From: Molanna angustata
Taxonomy: Eukaryota; Arthropoda; Insecta; Trichoptera; Molannidae
Direction: 5' to 3'
Assembly: GCA_963576475.1 (NCBI GenBank)
Contig: OY754990.1
Coordinates: 5,671,756 to 5,735,755, forward strand
Length of the DNA: 64,000 nt
Shown: positions 1-10,627 of the stretch, in pieces
Layout: every line of letters begins with the position of its first letter
Numbering within the stretch: position 1 is the first letter of the stretch
Program-made: the position numbers and the translations under genes
Notes under the pieces: model-generated
Told to the model about the DNA's origin: nothing
Database searches by the model: none
Seen by the model: the letters and a program-made list of their open reading frames with translations, nothing else

Positions 1-670
1 GAAGAAGCCTCTTGATTGCCAATGGCCACTGGCTTCGAGTATTACTTCTTCCGGCTATTGACAAAGGCACCACAATTCATCGAAAGCAATGCATTTTATT
101 TTTATAACAATTCATTGGCCCGAACACCAACTATCGTTTTATGTATCATACTTATGATATCTATTAGTCGAGAGACAATAATTAATTAACAAGGGAAGAC
201 TTAATTTATCGTCATGTCAATCTACCCTCCTTCCTGGAGCTGTTTTTCATCTGAGAATATCGGATGACCAATGACTATCATTAAGTGAACCAAGTGACGT
301 CCGGTTCTCGAATTACTCTAATTGCTATCCTGCCCATACTCTGGATTCCCACCGTACGAGTATTCATACAAAACGAAAAAAAAAGTATCGATTTTGTGAA
401 TCCTTTTAATTTTACATGCCAGAAAAATACGACAGATAAGTCTGTTACGAAATCTCCGCTTTAATTTCGCCTTGAAGCATTTGAAATGTTGATCTACCGC
501 AGAATTATAATAATAAATTGGGATAATTTTTATACCGCCGTTTTTGTGTTAACCTCACCTCAAAGGCGCTTTGAATATTTATTTTATTTAATTATTTATA
601 ATACACATTTTTACTTATACCTATCTAGTTTCAAAAATTTAAATACTTAATAATATATTCAAAATACATT
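1..670. other. no gene recognised
   Basis: I see no coding frame or RNA gene here. Bases about 505-570 resemble 21745-21805 (both carry a CCGTTTTTGTG motif followed by AACCTCACCTCAA), so part of it is a dispersed repeat that I cannot classify. Confidence 0.5.
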
Positions 671-673
671 AAA

Positions 674-1090
674 TTACATTATCTTCTTCTTCAGTCCTCT
701 GTCCTCCACTGCTGGATATATGTATGCCTCTTCCATACCCTTCCATTTCTTTCTGTCGGTTGCTGCTTTCAGACAATTTTCATCCCCCACAGCGGCTATG
801 TCGTCGGACCATCTTTTCTGAGGTCTTTCGACGCCTCTCTTGTTTTCCCAAGATTTCCATCTTAATATTTTAGTGGTCCATTTTGTGGGTTCTTGTCTTG
901 CAATATGGCCCGCCCATTGCCATTTCAATGTAGCTACGTGATCCATGACGTCCGCTACTCTGGTCCTTTTCCTAATTTCCTCATTTTTTATTCTGTCTCT
1001 TAGGCTTATACCAAGCATGGATCTTACCATGGATCGCTGTGTGCATTTGAGCTTTTCTACATTTCTTTTTGTAAGGGCCATGGTCTCCAA
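674..1090 (-). pseudogene. RTE-B LINE C-terminal fragment
   Basis: This is the C-terminal tail of a non-LTR retrotransposon polyprotein, downstream of the RT domain. The 138-residue frame reads LKCTQRSM, RDRIKNEEIRKRTRVADV, LKWQWAGHIAR and RPQKRWSDDI, the same order of blocks as the copies at 7895-8160, 26443-26886 and 42112-42439. The TCTTCTTC run at 681-692 is the complement of the GAA tail of this family and marks the 3' end. RT and endonuclease domains are absent, so it is a 5'-truncated dead copy. The clade name RTE is from family knowledge; the homology among copies is directly visible. Confidence 0.8.
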
Positions 1091-1099
1091 TGCAATTAC

Positions 1100-1885
1100 A
1101 TAATAGCTACCAGATATTAACTATTGTCATAAACTGCCTCACTAGGTAAATTCTGTTCTGAGACAGTATATATGTAGATGTTTAATTAGTTTTAAATTCT
1201 GATTGATATCTATTAAAGTATTTTCAGATTTCAAGTGATTAATGTATTTTTAATATAGTCTCTGCCCTTTTTTTAACCCAATTTTTAATGTCTCGTTTAA
1301 GAGGACATATAACGCTAAATCTAGTGACTGAAAACATGATAAAATTTAAATCTTCCAATGCACCGTGAAGTTACGTCTTAGTAAGGGTAACTATCGCGTG
1401 CGTAAAAAAAGGTTTATTCGTGATTTAAATTATCGAAAAACCAAAATTTGTTGATTTTTTTGCATTTTTAGAACAAACCAGACTTGAAATGAAAAAAGTT
1501 TATCGGTTATTCACTTTGATTTAATGCACTCTTTAACCTTATAAAAGATTTATTTCTTTACGATACATAGTTATACAGTATTTAAAAAAAAAACTGCTGT
1601 ATTAAAGGATATTTGTAATAGTTATTTTAGGGGAATTAAGGCTGAATTTTAAAATTGTGTGACGAATATTCACTAGAGAAATGTTGAATACACTTATGGT
1701 ATTTTTACTGTTTAGGTTTATATGCCCCTTAAATGTTTTCAAGTAACTGTTTTGTCAAGTGTTGTTGGTAGTTCGTTGTATAATTTGACTCCAAGATATA
1801 GGAAATATCTTTGTCTGAAAGTTGTCTTGAGTCTAGGTATTAGGAGTTTAGCCTGTTCGGTCTGTCTAGTTGGTAATATATTACA
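1100..1885 (-). pseudogene. CR1/Jockey-like LINE 3' end, split by a MITE
   Basis: Reverse-complemented, 1733-1880 and 1100-1296 match the end of the LINE at 47133-47755: the coding part gives LYNELP-like residues, and the 3' UTR shares the block GAACAG...CCTAGTGAGGCAGTT followed by CATAA. The two halves are contiguous in the 47-kb copy and are separated here by 428 bp of unrelated DNA (1301-1728). It is a 5'-truncated relic with no RT catalytic motifs. Confidence 0.75.
1301..1728. mobile_element. MITE with TTAA target duplication
   Basis: The 428-bp insert is flanked by TTAA at 1297-1300 and 1729-1732. Deleting it plus one TTAA restores the colinear LINE sequence seen at 47.4 kb. The ends are imperfect inverted repeats: GAGGACATATAAC at the left against GGGGCATATAAAC read inward from the right. 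TTAA duplication is typical of piggyBac and Kolobok transposons; which one cannot be told from the ends. There is no transposase frame, so it is non-autonomous. Confidence 0.75.
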
Positions 1886-2030
1886 GGTTTTTGTAAGATT
1901 CCCGGAAGAAGTGAGTTTTTAGGTGTTTCCTGAATAGTGCTAAGTTGTCGATTTGCCTCAGTTCAGGTGGTAGTTTATTCCACGAGGCTGGTCCAACCAC
2001 AGCAAAAGCACGATCACCGAAGGATGAATC
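1885..2030 (-). pseudogene. second LINE C-terminal fragment
   Basis: Read on the minus strand, this gives FGDRAFAVVGPASWNKLP, then ELRQ, then a run like FRKHLKT, the usual last segment of CR1/L2/Rex-type RT proteins. About 45 residues survive. It abuts the neighbouring LINE relic without an obvious target duplication. Confidence 0.7.
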
Positions 2031-2277
2031 TATTTATTTCAGTTAAATTGACAATCATGGAATCCCATATCCACAGTTTACCTTCATGGGCTGAACTCTT
2101 CTCAGGTTCATGGTTTAATATTTAAATCTAATGTAAACAATATGACTATTATTTGAATTTTGCTTTTTTTTGTGACTAAATCTGTGTAATCTAATGTTTC
2201 TGATTAGTAACGGCTGCAGCATCCTTTTTGGGTGAAAAGCCTTAGAGAAAAAAAAAGACAAAGAAATACAAGGCAAT

Positions 2278-2735
2278 CACAGGGCTTACGACCTGTCATC
2301 GGCTGGTTTACGTGATCACTTTATGTGCTTGCGTAACTTTCACCATTTATGCCGTCTCATTGGCATCCCTAATTAATGCAATTTTAAATGTTCTATGTAT
2401 TTTAATAATGAGAAACTGATCATTTGAAAATAAGCTGAATAACACCATCGCCACCTATGAAGTGACGAAGAAACCTTTTTGTAACGCCATCTATTGAGAA
2501 ATTGTTTTTTTTATAAACAATGAAAGCAACAGTCTTATACATGAGGTGATATTGCTCTCTCACAGATGTTACCCCTGATCTGCGCCAGAATTATAAGTTG
2601 ATTTTTGTCTTGTTTACTTGCTTGTACCAATGTATATGTAAAGCGAATATTTTTAAGTTGCATATTATACGCAAACATTTTATTTTTCCCTGTCGGGAGT
2701 CTATTTTAAGATATTTTTTTGTATTTGTGTTCTTA
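2278..2735 (-). repeat. unit A copy, diverged
   Basis: Shares with 35500-36180 the block GGGCTTACGACCTGTCATCG, the sequence around TTTACGTGATCACTTTATG, and the distal part CCCTGTCGGGAGTC. The order of blocks matches the long copy at 35.3-36.3 kb in reverse. Diverged and without clear terminal duplication. Confidence 0.7.
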
Positions 2736-3018
2736 AATAATTTTGGTTACCTATCTTTTAATTCTTTCGCTTTTTTGTCATTCTTTTACGTGTTTTTATT
2801 TCAAAAAAAAGTTTAAGGGCGATGCACCTGGAAACGCAATATTAAAAATTATATTAAATTTATCCTTCAATGCAAGTTTTCCTTGGTATAGCGAATCGAA
2901 AATCAAAAAGATGTACTTTTCATCGGCCCACCCTATTGTTTAGTTAATTTAGTGAGAATTAAATCAATACTCGTGTTTTTTTACTAAGGCGTGGTTCAAT
3001 ATGCAAAATAGGGGTAGA
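2736..3018. other. no gene recognised
   Basis: AT-rich spacer. Short frames here have no recognisable domain. Confidence 0.4.
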
Positions 3019-3785
3019 TTTTTTTACTCCGCAATAACCTAAGGGGATATAGTGGGGAGTTATGATATCGCAATTGTTAAGACTATTTTTTTAATGCAGA
3101 TTATCTACTTGTATCATGCTGAGATTGTATTTATTTATTTAATATTGCTTCTCGGGCAACTAACAGGTACCTACTACATATGTCAAATATTAATTTAACA
3201 CGCACCCAATAACAAGTTGCCACATTCTGGAGACTTACGATATTAATCGTCTCACAGATCCAGACTGAAAACACAATTAAAAACTGTGTCTCCACCGGGA
3301 ATCGAACCCGGTACCTTTGGCTCAGCAGTCAGATATCTAACCAACTGAGCCACGAAGGCCGACTGAATTCTGAAAGTTTCATCACAATGTATCTGTCTGT
3401 GTGTGCTATGTACTGTGTGCTATGTACGGCGTTATAGACTAAAGTACTCATTCGATTATTTTCAAATTTGTATAGGTACTTAATACTCGCTTAGACCGCA
3501 TTAGACTTTGAAGGATATCTGAATAGTGATTCTCATTTTTTTAACTGTCAAATATTTCCCCAAGCTCAGGAAACTCTTTTTTTTTTAATTGTAAAAAAAC
3601 ACATCATTTTCATAAAATATCACTGAAGAATTACCAATTTTTCATAATAAAATATTTAAATAAAAAAATATTTAATAAAATAATTTCATGAAAATGCTGA
3701 ATATTTTCCATACAAAGTTTGATTTATGGAGTGACTTGTTAGTGAGGAGTTTAGCGTTGGCCACAACCCACTCTTTTTTATCTAT
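3019..3785 (-). repeat. unit B copy, split by SINE1
   Basis: Minus-oriented unit B, starting with the TTTTTACTCC end and finishing with GTTGGCCACAACCCACTC. Internal landmarks are shared with 9259-9792 and 14674-15233: CATGCTGAGATTGTATT, CTGAAAGTTTCATCACAATG, and CAAGCTCAGGAAACT. The unit is interrupted at about 3130-3364 by a SINE1. The ends of the family carry ACTCCTCACTAAC in opposite orientation, as in a MITE with subterminal inverted repeats. Confidence 0.75.
3130..3364 (-). mobile_element. SINE1, tRNA-headed
   Basis: The complement carries a Pol III-type tRNA head with box A-like GTGGCTCAGTTGG and box B-like GGTTCGATTCCCGG, then a body shared with 40137 and 51173 (ATTGGGTGCGTGTTAA, TTTGACATAGTA) and an A/T-rich tail. 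Short imperfect repeats TGTATT/TGAATT flank it inside unit B. Confidence 0.85.
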
Positions 3786-3915
3786 GTAGGGATCAGATCA
3801 TATTTTAGATATTGAATTTATCTGTACCTAAACTTACACTTTGTGTAGCGCATCTTTCAGGGCACAATAGTTGACAAAATCTTACTAATAAACGTGTACT
3901 AAGATGTGACTAAGT

Positions 3916-4650
3916 CAGTGGTCGGCAAACTTATTGGCCAAAGAGCCAAATATGTACATTCAAAAATATTCTGAGAGCCAAATCTGTTTTTTTAATTTAG
4001 TAAACCTTTATTATGATTTTAGACCTTCATTAAATTACGGGTACACTGAATAAAACTTGATTTCACACTTAATAAAGATTTATTCGTTATTAAGCAATAA
4101 TATGAAAGAAAAGTATCCATAAATTTAAATCATGACAATGAATGATAAACACTTAATGCGAACATAATCCTTGCATCTCCTTGGCAAGTTTCAGTAAGTT
4201 AGGTTTGTATGTTGTTGTTTTTAATTTTAGGCATGATTCCAGGTTCTCATCAATAAGACGACTTCTCAGTTTACTCTTGATAAAGTTCATCCTTAAAAAG
4301 ATTGTTCGCATGAATATGTAGAACCAAAAAGGAAAAGAACAGCAAACGCGAGTTTTATCAGCTGATCGTAAGAGTCAGGAATACTATTCCAGACGTTGAA
4401 AACGATCATGTTTTCCTTCTCCAGGTCTTTCAAAGCAGACCACTTGTGTTGTGAACTAAGATTACATTTGTTCTTCTCCAATATTTCCATATCAATACAA
4501 AGACGTTGAAATTAAGAGCTCCATATATCCTTGTTTTTTTAAATCCTGCAATTGTGTTTCAAAGTTACCAATGTCAATGCCAAAAGGAGAAAATTTCAAC
4601 TCAGTTATCGTAGCATTAAGAGGATTTTTGACGAATGCTAAGGTCGCGTT
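3916..4650 (-). mobile_element. truncated hAT transposon with dimerisation domain
   Basis: The left end CAGTGGTCGGCAAACTT at 3916 is a hAT-type terminal repeat, preceded by GACTAAGT as possible 8-bp duplication. On the minus strand from about 4650 to a stop at 4153 the frames read FVKNPLNATITELKFSPFGID, QHKWSALKDLE, LFLFGSTYSCEQSF and then MNFIKSKLRSRLIDENL, the C-terminal hAT dimerisation region that holds transposase dimers together. At least two frameshifts (near 4491 and 4293) kill it. The 5' half and the other terminal repeat are gone, cut by RTE-A sequence. Confidence 0.8.
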
Positions 4651-4654
4651 TGAC

Positions 4655-4910
4655 GAATGATAAGGAATGTCCACATTCCTTATCCTATCATAGATCGTTC
4701 TACCACACATTCGTCTTAGGGACCTCATTTCCACAGCGTTAATTTTACTTTCATACATCTTCTGCAATGTCAATGTCTCACTTGCATATATTAATGTTGG
4801 TACGACTATTGGATTGTGCACAGCGAGCTTTGCTGGCCTTGAGATAATTGGATCGGCCATTATTGTTCTTAATGCACCGTTCACCCTATTTGCTGCCGTC
4901 TCCCTTATTT
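4655..4910 (-). pseudogene. RTE-A LINE fragment fused to hAT frame
   Basis: The frame reads NRVNGALRTIMADP, VVPTLIYASETLTLQK, KINAVEMRSLRRMCG and YDRIRN, matching residues of the fuller RTE-A copies at 6618-7328 and 44618-45971. At about 4650 the same open frame runs straight into hAT residues, so a 144-residue hybrid frame (4492-4926) exists by chance joining. Confidence 0.8.
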
Positions 4911-4929
4911 CTATAGAAACAGGCATTCA

Positions 4930-5525
4930 GCCTAGTGATATAGTATAATTTCAATATTTTTACTATGTATACCATTATGAAATGTACTGTACTGAAATAT
5001 GAAAATAAATAAAATAATAAATAGTACATATATAAAAAAAGACGATAAGAAATTATAGTTCTCCACTGTTGCGTCGTCGTTTATAATTATGGATTTAGCT
5101 ATTTTTTATGTTCCTTGTTGGACAGCATAATATCACGTGTATTAAAATATTCAATTAGCATTTACACGTGTAAAAAATATTCAAAATAGTGATATAAATC
5201 AATTAGTGGTAATAATGATAAAATTTTATATATACATATTCTTAACTAGACGACATTTTGAGCCTAGGGCAAACTCACTAAACGGATCTAGTTTAGTATT
5301 CAAAACGATTACCTGTATGTTATAAATATATTTTTTTAGTTCCCGATCCAATGCTTAGATTTTTGACATGCTATACCTTGCTAAGTATAGACAGATTTTG
5401 TGATGAGCCAAGTCTTGCAGTCTTGGCCTTGCCTCGCTGCAAGACCAAGGCCACGAACAGAGGTTGCAAGAATTAATGCAAGAACCTTCAAGTCTCGCAA
5501 GAGTTTTATAAACTTTTTATCACTA
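4930..5525. other. no gene recognised
   Basis: AT-rich. Bases 5405-5510 hold C/T-rich sequence with a rough inverted repeat (CTTGCAGTCTTGGCC against CTGCAAGACCAAGGCC). No domain in any frame. Confidence 0.4.
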
Positions 5526-5527
5526 CG

Positions 5528-5690
5528 AGAATGAAAGTGAACGCATTGTGATGATTTGACCATATGGGAAGATATAATGGACGAAGAAAATACACCTACA
5601 AAGCAAACAGAAATTGAACAAGAGGTCAGGGTTGACCAAGAAAAAGATGGCACAACGATGTGAATTACATATATCCTGAAACAGGACACT
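5528..5690 (+). pseudogene. RTE-A remnant, badly decayed
   Basis: Plus-strand frames give KVNAL, FDHMGR and a PRKRWH-like block in the order of the RTE-A C-terminus (KVNTLRWFGHMGRM ... GRPRKGWHDHV). Several frameshifts and stops. Confidence 0.6.
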
Positions 5691-5761
5691 GAAAAAAATA
5701 TTCAAAATGATCTAGAAAGGTATACTCCTCATTACCAAAGCATTTTAGCACCTATTTTAGA

Positions 5762-6165
5762 ACTCTCATGAATTGAGTTTGTTAAATTATTTTTGATTTA
5801 AATATTTTATTATGAAAATTGACAATTCTTCAATGCCATTATATGAATGCGATGTGCCTCTTTAGTTTGTTGATAACAAAATTAACAAATTCGAGTTTCC
5901 TGAGCTTGGGGTCACTTTGAAATATTTGACGGTTAAAAAAATTAAGAAGTACTGATTAGATTATCTTTCAATTTCTAATGGGGTCCAAGCAAGTATTAAC
6001 TTATATATAAAAATCTCGTGTCACAGTGTTTATTATCGAACTCCTCCGAAACGGCTTGACCGATATTTATATATATTTTTTATATATATTTGGTAGGTCT
6101 GAGAATAGGTCGTAGGCCTCCATAACTCTCCAATATATCCCCTTGGGGTAGTGAGGAGTAAAAAG
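5762..6165 (+). repeat. unit B copy with Helitron-like segment
   Basis: 5762-5990 follows unit B (GAGTTTCCTGAGCTTGGGG, then CACTTTGAAATATTTGA). From about 5995 to 6115 the sequence changes to a TCTCGTGTCACAGTG ... CTCCGAAACGGCTTGACCG block, then returns to the unit B end (CCCCTTGGGGTAGTGAGGAG). The inner block resembles terminal sequence of Helitron-related repeats that I know from lepidopterans; this identification is tentative. Confidence 0.55.
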
Positions 6166-6249
6166 ATATCCTAAAATATTATTTTCCATTATTTGTTTAA
6201 CGTCAACCAAGAAAATTTTTTATTTGTTATAATTCTTCTTCTTCTTCCT

Positions 6250-6612
6250 CTGGTATTAGACCGAATAGCTGTTTTTTCAGTCGGAGACTGCCTCTTGTGA
6301 TCTGGATGTCGAGTTGTCACTCCATCTTTTTGCTGGTCTCCCCCTTGCTCTACGACCCTCCGGTACTTCCTTGGAGACAATTTTGGATAGTCAATTGTCT
6401 CCCATTCTCTCGACCTGGTCTCTCATTGACGTCTTCGCCCTCTTCCCCAGCGGATGATGTCGTCTACATCACATCTACTCCTTAATATATCCTCGTTCCG
6501 GACCCTATCTATACGAGTATTACGCCCACTTTGGAGCGCAGTGTCCTCATTTCAGTAGTCCAGAGGAGGTTTTTTGTTCTGATAGTATCGGCTCTGGCTT
6601 CGATGGCTTTTT
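6250..6612 (-). pseudogene. R-C LINE C-terminal fragment
   Basis: The minus strand gives TRTKNLLW, TEMRTLRS, DRVRNEDI and then ERMGD and KIVSKEVPEGRRARG in different frames. The same blocks recur at 34794-34935 and, more diverged, at 15310-15628. It lies directly downstream of the RTE-A copy at 6618, so two dead LINEs abut tail to head. Confidence 0.7.
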
Positions 6613-6617
6613 TTTTG

Positions 6618-7328
6618 GGCAGAGAGAACCGAACGCCACTTACTTCTATCTTGACATACATTCATCGCCTCGACAACATTCATACATCGTCTTATACATT
6701 TTCGTCTGTTGTTCACGCTTCTAACATTTCCGTCTTTCAAAATATCATACACATGGTCGTGCCATCCCTTTCTTGGGCGGCCCCGGCCTCTCAATCCAGT
6801 CCTATCCGCATTGTATATTTTCTTCGTCAGGCGTTCCTCATTCATTCTACCCATGTGGCCAAACCATCTCAGTGTGTTCACTTTCATTCTATTAATGATA
6901 TCTTTCTTCATCTTACATTCTTTCCTCATGTTCTCATTTCTTACCCTGTCATACATCGTTCTATTGCAGATTCTTCTTAGCGATTTCATTTCAACAGCAT
7001 TTATTCTGCTTTCGTGCGACTTCTGCCATGTCCAGGTTTCACTTGCATACGTCACCGTTGGCACTAAGATAGCGTTATGAATGGCAACTTTGGCAACCTT
7101 TGATATGTTGCGATCATTCATAACTGGTCTCAGTGCTCCATTCATTCTGTTTCCTGCCATAACTCTTCTTTCGATATCCTTATCAGGTCGTCCATTCCGT
7201 TGAAACATGCTTCCCAGATATACATATACGTCGACTTGCTCGAGCCATTCATTCTCTACTCTTATTTTACAAGCTGTTCTGCTTTCACTCTTTTCAAAGA
7301 CCATTACCTTTGATTTGCTGGCATTCAT
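6618..7328 (-). pseudogene. RTE-A LINE, post-RT region
   Basis: A continuous frame of about 235 residues starting at NASKSKVMVFEKSES and ending at WRSVLSA. It covers the end of the RT palm/thumb (VYLGSMFQRNGRPDKDIERR, ETWTWQKSHESRINAVEMKS) and the C-terminal region (VNTLRWFGHMGRMNEERLTK, GRGRPRKGWHDHV, ACQDR-like end). The catalytic RT motifs lie 5' of the part preserved and are missing. Its 5' side is cut by SINE2 at 7331, which supplies the first ten residues of the open frame. The frame is unbroken, so the copy is fairly young, but it is not functional. Confidence 0.85.
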
Positions 7329-7330
7329 TA

Positions 7331-7452
7331 TTGAATATGTCCTTGTTAAAAAGTACATATAAATCTTCCTACGTTCGGTCGAGGCAGGATTCTAACTCGC
7401 GACCACTGGATTACTAACCCAGCGCGCTAACCGTTCTGCCATCGACCCATCT
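7331..7452 (-). mobile_element. SINE2, internally deleted
   Basis: Minus-strand tRNA-like head (GCAGAACGGTTAGCGCGCTGG, anticodon position AGT, GCGAGTTAGAATCCTGCC in place of box B) followed by the family tail AACAAGGACATATTC. The middle block around CTATAGGACAAGCATTTATG that the 16.3-kb and 46.5-kb copies have is missing. Confidence 0.85.
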
Positions 7453-7700
7453 AAATCATTATGGGTCTTACGTACGTTTTGTAAATTCTGGTTTTATTTT
7501 CTGTGAAAATATGTTTGTTTTTTCACAGTGTTCCTGAGGCAGCCAGCTATACCATGCCAGCTATATAGGAGTAATAATTGTATGTCCTAAATTCAACGTT
7601 TCTTTGCGTCTGCGTGTTTTTATTTAAAAAATATTAAGACGATATATGATAACTTTCCAAGATATTTTTTACATTTATACGTAAAAAAGAAAACATTACT

Positions 7701-7866
7701 AATCGAATATTTTTATTATTGCATATGCGCAAACATTGGATTTTTTTCCCTGTCGGGAGTCAAAGATATTTTTTAACAGATTTTTAATTATCTCAATAGA
7801 GACGAAGTTGGTTGGAAATTGGTCCAACTTCGTCTCTATTGAGATAATTAAAAATCTGTTAAAAAA
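7701..7866. repeat. unit A hairpin copy
   Basis: Begins AATCGAATATTTTT and contains CCCTGTCGGGAGTC, then a perfect inverted repeat: 7769-7811 and 7824-7866 are 43-bp arms around a 12-nt spacer. The preceding AAAACATTACT and the following AAAACAAAACT match at 9 of 11 positions, a possible decayed 11-bp target duplication like those of two other copies. Confidence 0.75.
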
Positions 7867-7894
7867 AAACAAAACTATTAAATTAAATTAATGA

Positions 7895-8160
7895 AAACAA
7901 AAAAAAATCGCAAAATTGAAATGGCAATGGGCAGGACAGGTGGCCAGACAGCCAAATTCAAGATAGACTCCCAAAGTCTTAAAGTGAGCGCCATGGGAAT
8001 ACAAAAGGGGTGTCGGTCGGCCACAGAAAAGATGGGCCGAAGATATTGTTGCGGTCGCCGGAAAGAAATGGATTGAAGCGGCACAGAATAGAAGAAAATG
8101 GAGACAGATGGAAGAGGCCTACATCCAGCAGTGGAGAGAAGGCTATGGAAGTCTCTACAT
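7895..8160 (+). pseudogene. RTE-B LINE C-terminal fragment
   Basis: Plus-strand residues AKLKWQWAG, GVGRPQKRWAEDIV and WRQMEEAYIQQW follow the RTE-B order. Stops and a frameshift near 7990 break it. No GAA tail is kept. Confidence 0.75.
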
Positions 8161-8439
8161 TGAATGATAATAGAATTGATAATTCACAATGAAATTCACC
8201 GTTAATATTCGTGTTCTACAGTTTTAAAAATGAAAATATTCCTTCTCTTGCGGGTCTTTGGGGATGACGAAAAAACCCTTTTTTTAGATGCTTCAATATT
8301 GAAACTTAATACTAACGCGAAATGGCACCATAAATTCTGCCGAATTCGTAAAAGTACACAATAAACGAGAAAATACCATAATAAATTCTAACAATTTTGC
8401 TTTGAATTGCCTTAATGACTATATTCCTTTCAAACATCT

Positions 8440-8665
8440 TCGGCTGTTTAGGAGTTTTCATATAAAATTCCCAAACGACGTGCCAGTCAAAATTGAAACG
8501 TAACCCCACTTACAATAGGGTCCATTTTCACTGGACACTTCCCAATCTTCATCGGCTTCTCTAAGAGTTTTCATCCGAAATTCCCAAAACACGTTGCCTG
8601 TCAAAATTGACACCTAGGCCCACTAGCAATAAGGTCCATTTTCGCTTGACAATCTTCCGATCCGC
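8440..8665. repeat. two-copy degenerate tandem repeat, 113-114 bp
   Basis: CGGCTGTTTAGGAGTTTTCAT and CGGCTTCTCTAAGAGTTTTCAT, GTCAAAATTGA and GGTCCATTTTC recur at an offset of 113-114 bp. The two units differ by many substitutions, so the duplication is old. Bases 8165-8439 before it show no gene. Confidence 0.75.
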
Positions 8666-8995
8666 GTCGACTTTTAATAATTATTATTTAAAATTTTCTA
8701 ACATATTTTCGGCTAAAAGTCCGTGGGATTCTGGTTCTTGTGGCGTACGTACATAGAGGCGGTTTTGTCGAAGCTGAACGGTAGATATTGGCCCATTCTT
8801 GTTTAATTACAAGCTATTCAAATGACAAAACACCCTGAAAATTTATGCGATTAAAGCCCTTAAGTGATAATTGCCCTTAATTTCTTAACATTTCATTATT
8901 GTCGAGATTCGACATACAAGTACCCCTTTGACCAGGATCTCTAGCAGGTCAGCGACCGCCAATCGCTTATATTTGAATTATTAATATTTTTTTAA
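8666..8995. other. no gene recognised
   Basis: No domain, RNA gene or repeat that I could relate to the rest of the window. Confidence 0.4.
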
Positions 8996-9006
8996 AGTAT
9001 GTACTT

Positions 9007-9221
9007 AATCGAATATTTTTATTATTGCATATGCGCAAACATTGGATTTTTTTCCCTGTCGGGAGTCAAAGATATTTTTTAACAGATTTTTAATTATCTC
9101 AATAGAGACGAAACCAGCCGATGACAGGTCGTAAGCCCTGTAGGTGCCTTGATTTCCCGGTTCTCCTACAATAAATATTCCAACTTCGTCTCTATTGAGA
9201 TAATTAAAAATCTGTTAAAAA
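9007..9221. repeat. unit A copy with exact 11-bp target duplication
   Basis: Starts AATCGAATATTTTT like the other unit A copies and ends in the hairpin arm AAAAATCTGTTAAAA. It is flanked by AGTATGTACTT at 8996-9006 and 9222-9232. The inverted arms (AACAGATTTTTAATTATCTC and its complement) surround an inner block GTCGTAAGCCCTGTAGGTGC. No coding frame; a non-autonomous element. Confidence 0.8.
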
Positions 9222-9258
9222 AGTATGTACTTAACTTTAAATGAAGAAGATATACAAG

Positions 9259-9792
9259 AACTCCTCACTAACAAGTCATTCTATAAAGTATTCAAATTTC
9301 GTATGGAAAATATTCAGCATTTTCATGAAATGAGTTTGATACATTATTTTTTATTTAAATATTATATTATGAAAACTTGATAATTCTTCAATGCCATTTT
9401 ATGAAAGTGATGTGTCTCTTAACCAATTTTAAAATAAAAATTTCAAATTTTAAGTTTCCCGAGCTTGTGGTCACTTTGAAATATTTGATAGTTAAAAAAA
9501 TTGAGAAGCACTATTCAGATATCCTTCAAAATCTATTGGGGTCTAAGCGAGTATTAGATACACATATTTGCAAAATTTGAAAAGAATCGAATGAGTACTT
9601 TAGTCTATAATCGATAAAATAAAATAAACACGTCGTACATAGCACACACACACAGATACATTGTGATGAAACTTTCAGAATACAATCTCAGCATGATACT
9701 AGTTAATAATCTGTAATAAAAAAAAAGCTTAAAAATTTGAGAAATCATAACTCCCCACTATATCCCATTGGGTAAGTGAGGAGTAAAAAATG
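9259..9792 (+). repeat. unit B copy
   Basis: From ACTCCTCACTAACAAGTC to GGTAAGTGAGGAGTAAAAAA, colinear with the copy at 14674-15233, including the short CA run and the TACATTGTGATGAAACTTTC block. No coding content. Confidence 0.8.
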
Positions 9793-9828
9793 TATTTTAT
9801 CCTTAAGGTATTTTAACAAACTTATTTC

Positions 9829-9925
9829 ATGAAACAGGTGAAAAATTTCCCTACAAATTTTGACTACTTACCTATGGAATGAATTGTTAGTGAGGAGTTT
9901 AGCGTTGGCCACAACCGAATCGTTT
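9829..9925 (-). repeat. unit B partial copy, opposite orientation
   Basis: TTAGTGAGGAGTTTAGCGTT followed by GGCCACAACC is the unit B end. It lies 37 bp after the plus-oriented copy, so the two form an interrupted inverted pair. 9926-10237 shows no gene. Confidence 0.65.
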
Positions 9926-10237
9926 TCATTTTGTTTTTTTTTTAAATAACATTCCTAGCTTCGCCTCTGATGTGGGTACCTTAATAAAGTTCCTTTTATG
10001 CCAGGTTAATTTTGATTTTGCTTCAAATAAATTTTAATTATAACATTAAATAACAATTTTGTTTACCTTATAATACTTTATATTAGTGACACGGGTATGT
10101 ATTAAAATGAAGTCATTAATTTGTCAATCAGGCCGTGTTCTTAAGGTGTAGGTAGAGAGGCTATCTATGTCTGTCAATTGTCTCGTTCAACTGGAAGAAT
10201 AATTATACTGAGAGTAATATTTACAGTACATCGTACA

Positions 10238-10572
10238 AGGATTCAACGAATTACACTGGTTGAAGTGTCCAGAGCGAATTGATTACAAAATTTGTTTGAC
10301 AGTATATAATGCTTTGAACAACCTGGCACCAAAATATATACAAGAGCTGTGTCAGAGAAGAGATCTCTCTGGGAGGCATCTCACACTCAGGTCGTCTGGA
10401 TCACAGAGTAACAATTCCTTAAAGGAGTTGGACAGAGTCAACAAAGCGGCTTACTGTGAGCGGTCCTATTAAGTGGAAATCACTGCCTCTAGATGTCCGC
10501 AGTGCTCAAAGCAAGAGCACTTTCACTAAAGGACTGAAAACGGCTTTGTTTCAGAAAGCAACACAATATTAA
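10238..10572 (+). pseudogene. L2/Rex-like LINE RT C-terminus
   Basis: The plus strand reads LHWLKCPERIDYKICLTVYN, LAPKYIQELC, then after a stop/frameshift near 10470 SLPLDVRSAQSKSTFTKGLK and ALFQKAT. That order is the thumb and tail of L2/Rex1-type RTs (usual wording LHWLPVxxRIxYKIxxLVYK ... LPxxVR). An ATT-repeat follows at 10606-10626 and probably is the 3' tail. Dead and 5'-truncated. Confidence 0.75.
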
Positions 10573-10627
10573 ACTACCAGCGCCCTTGGTGTGATCTCGA
10601 ATCATTAAATAAATTATTATTATTATT

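Noticed and set aside
6531..7080. Plus-strand frames over the RTE-A copy
   Set aside because: They are shadows of the minus-strand LINE frame; the same antisense peptides recur at every RTE-A copy.
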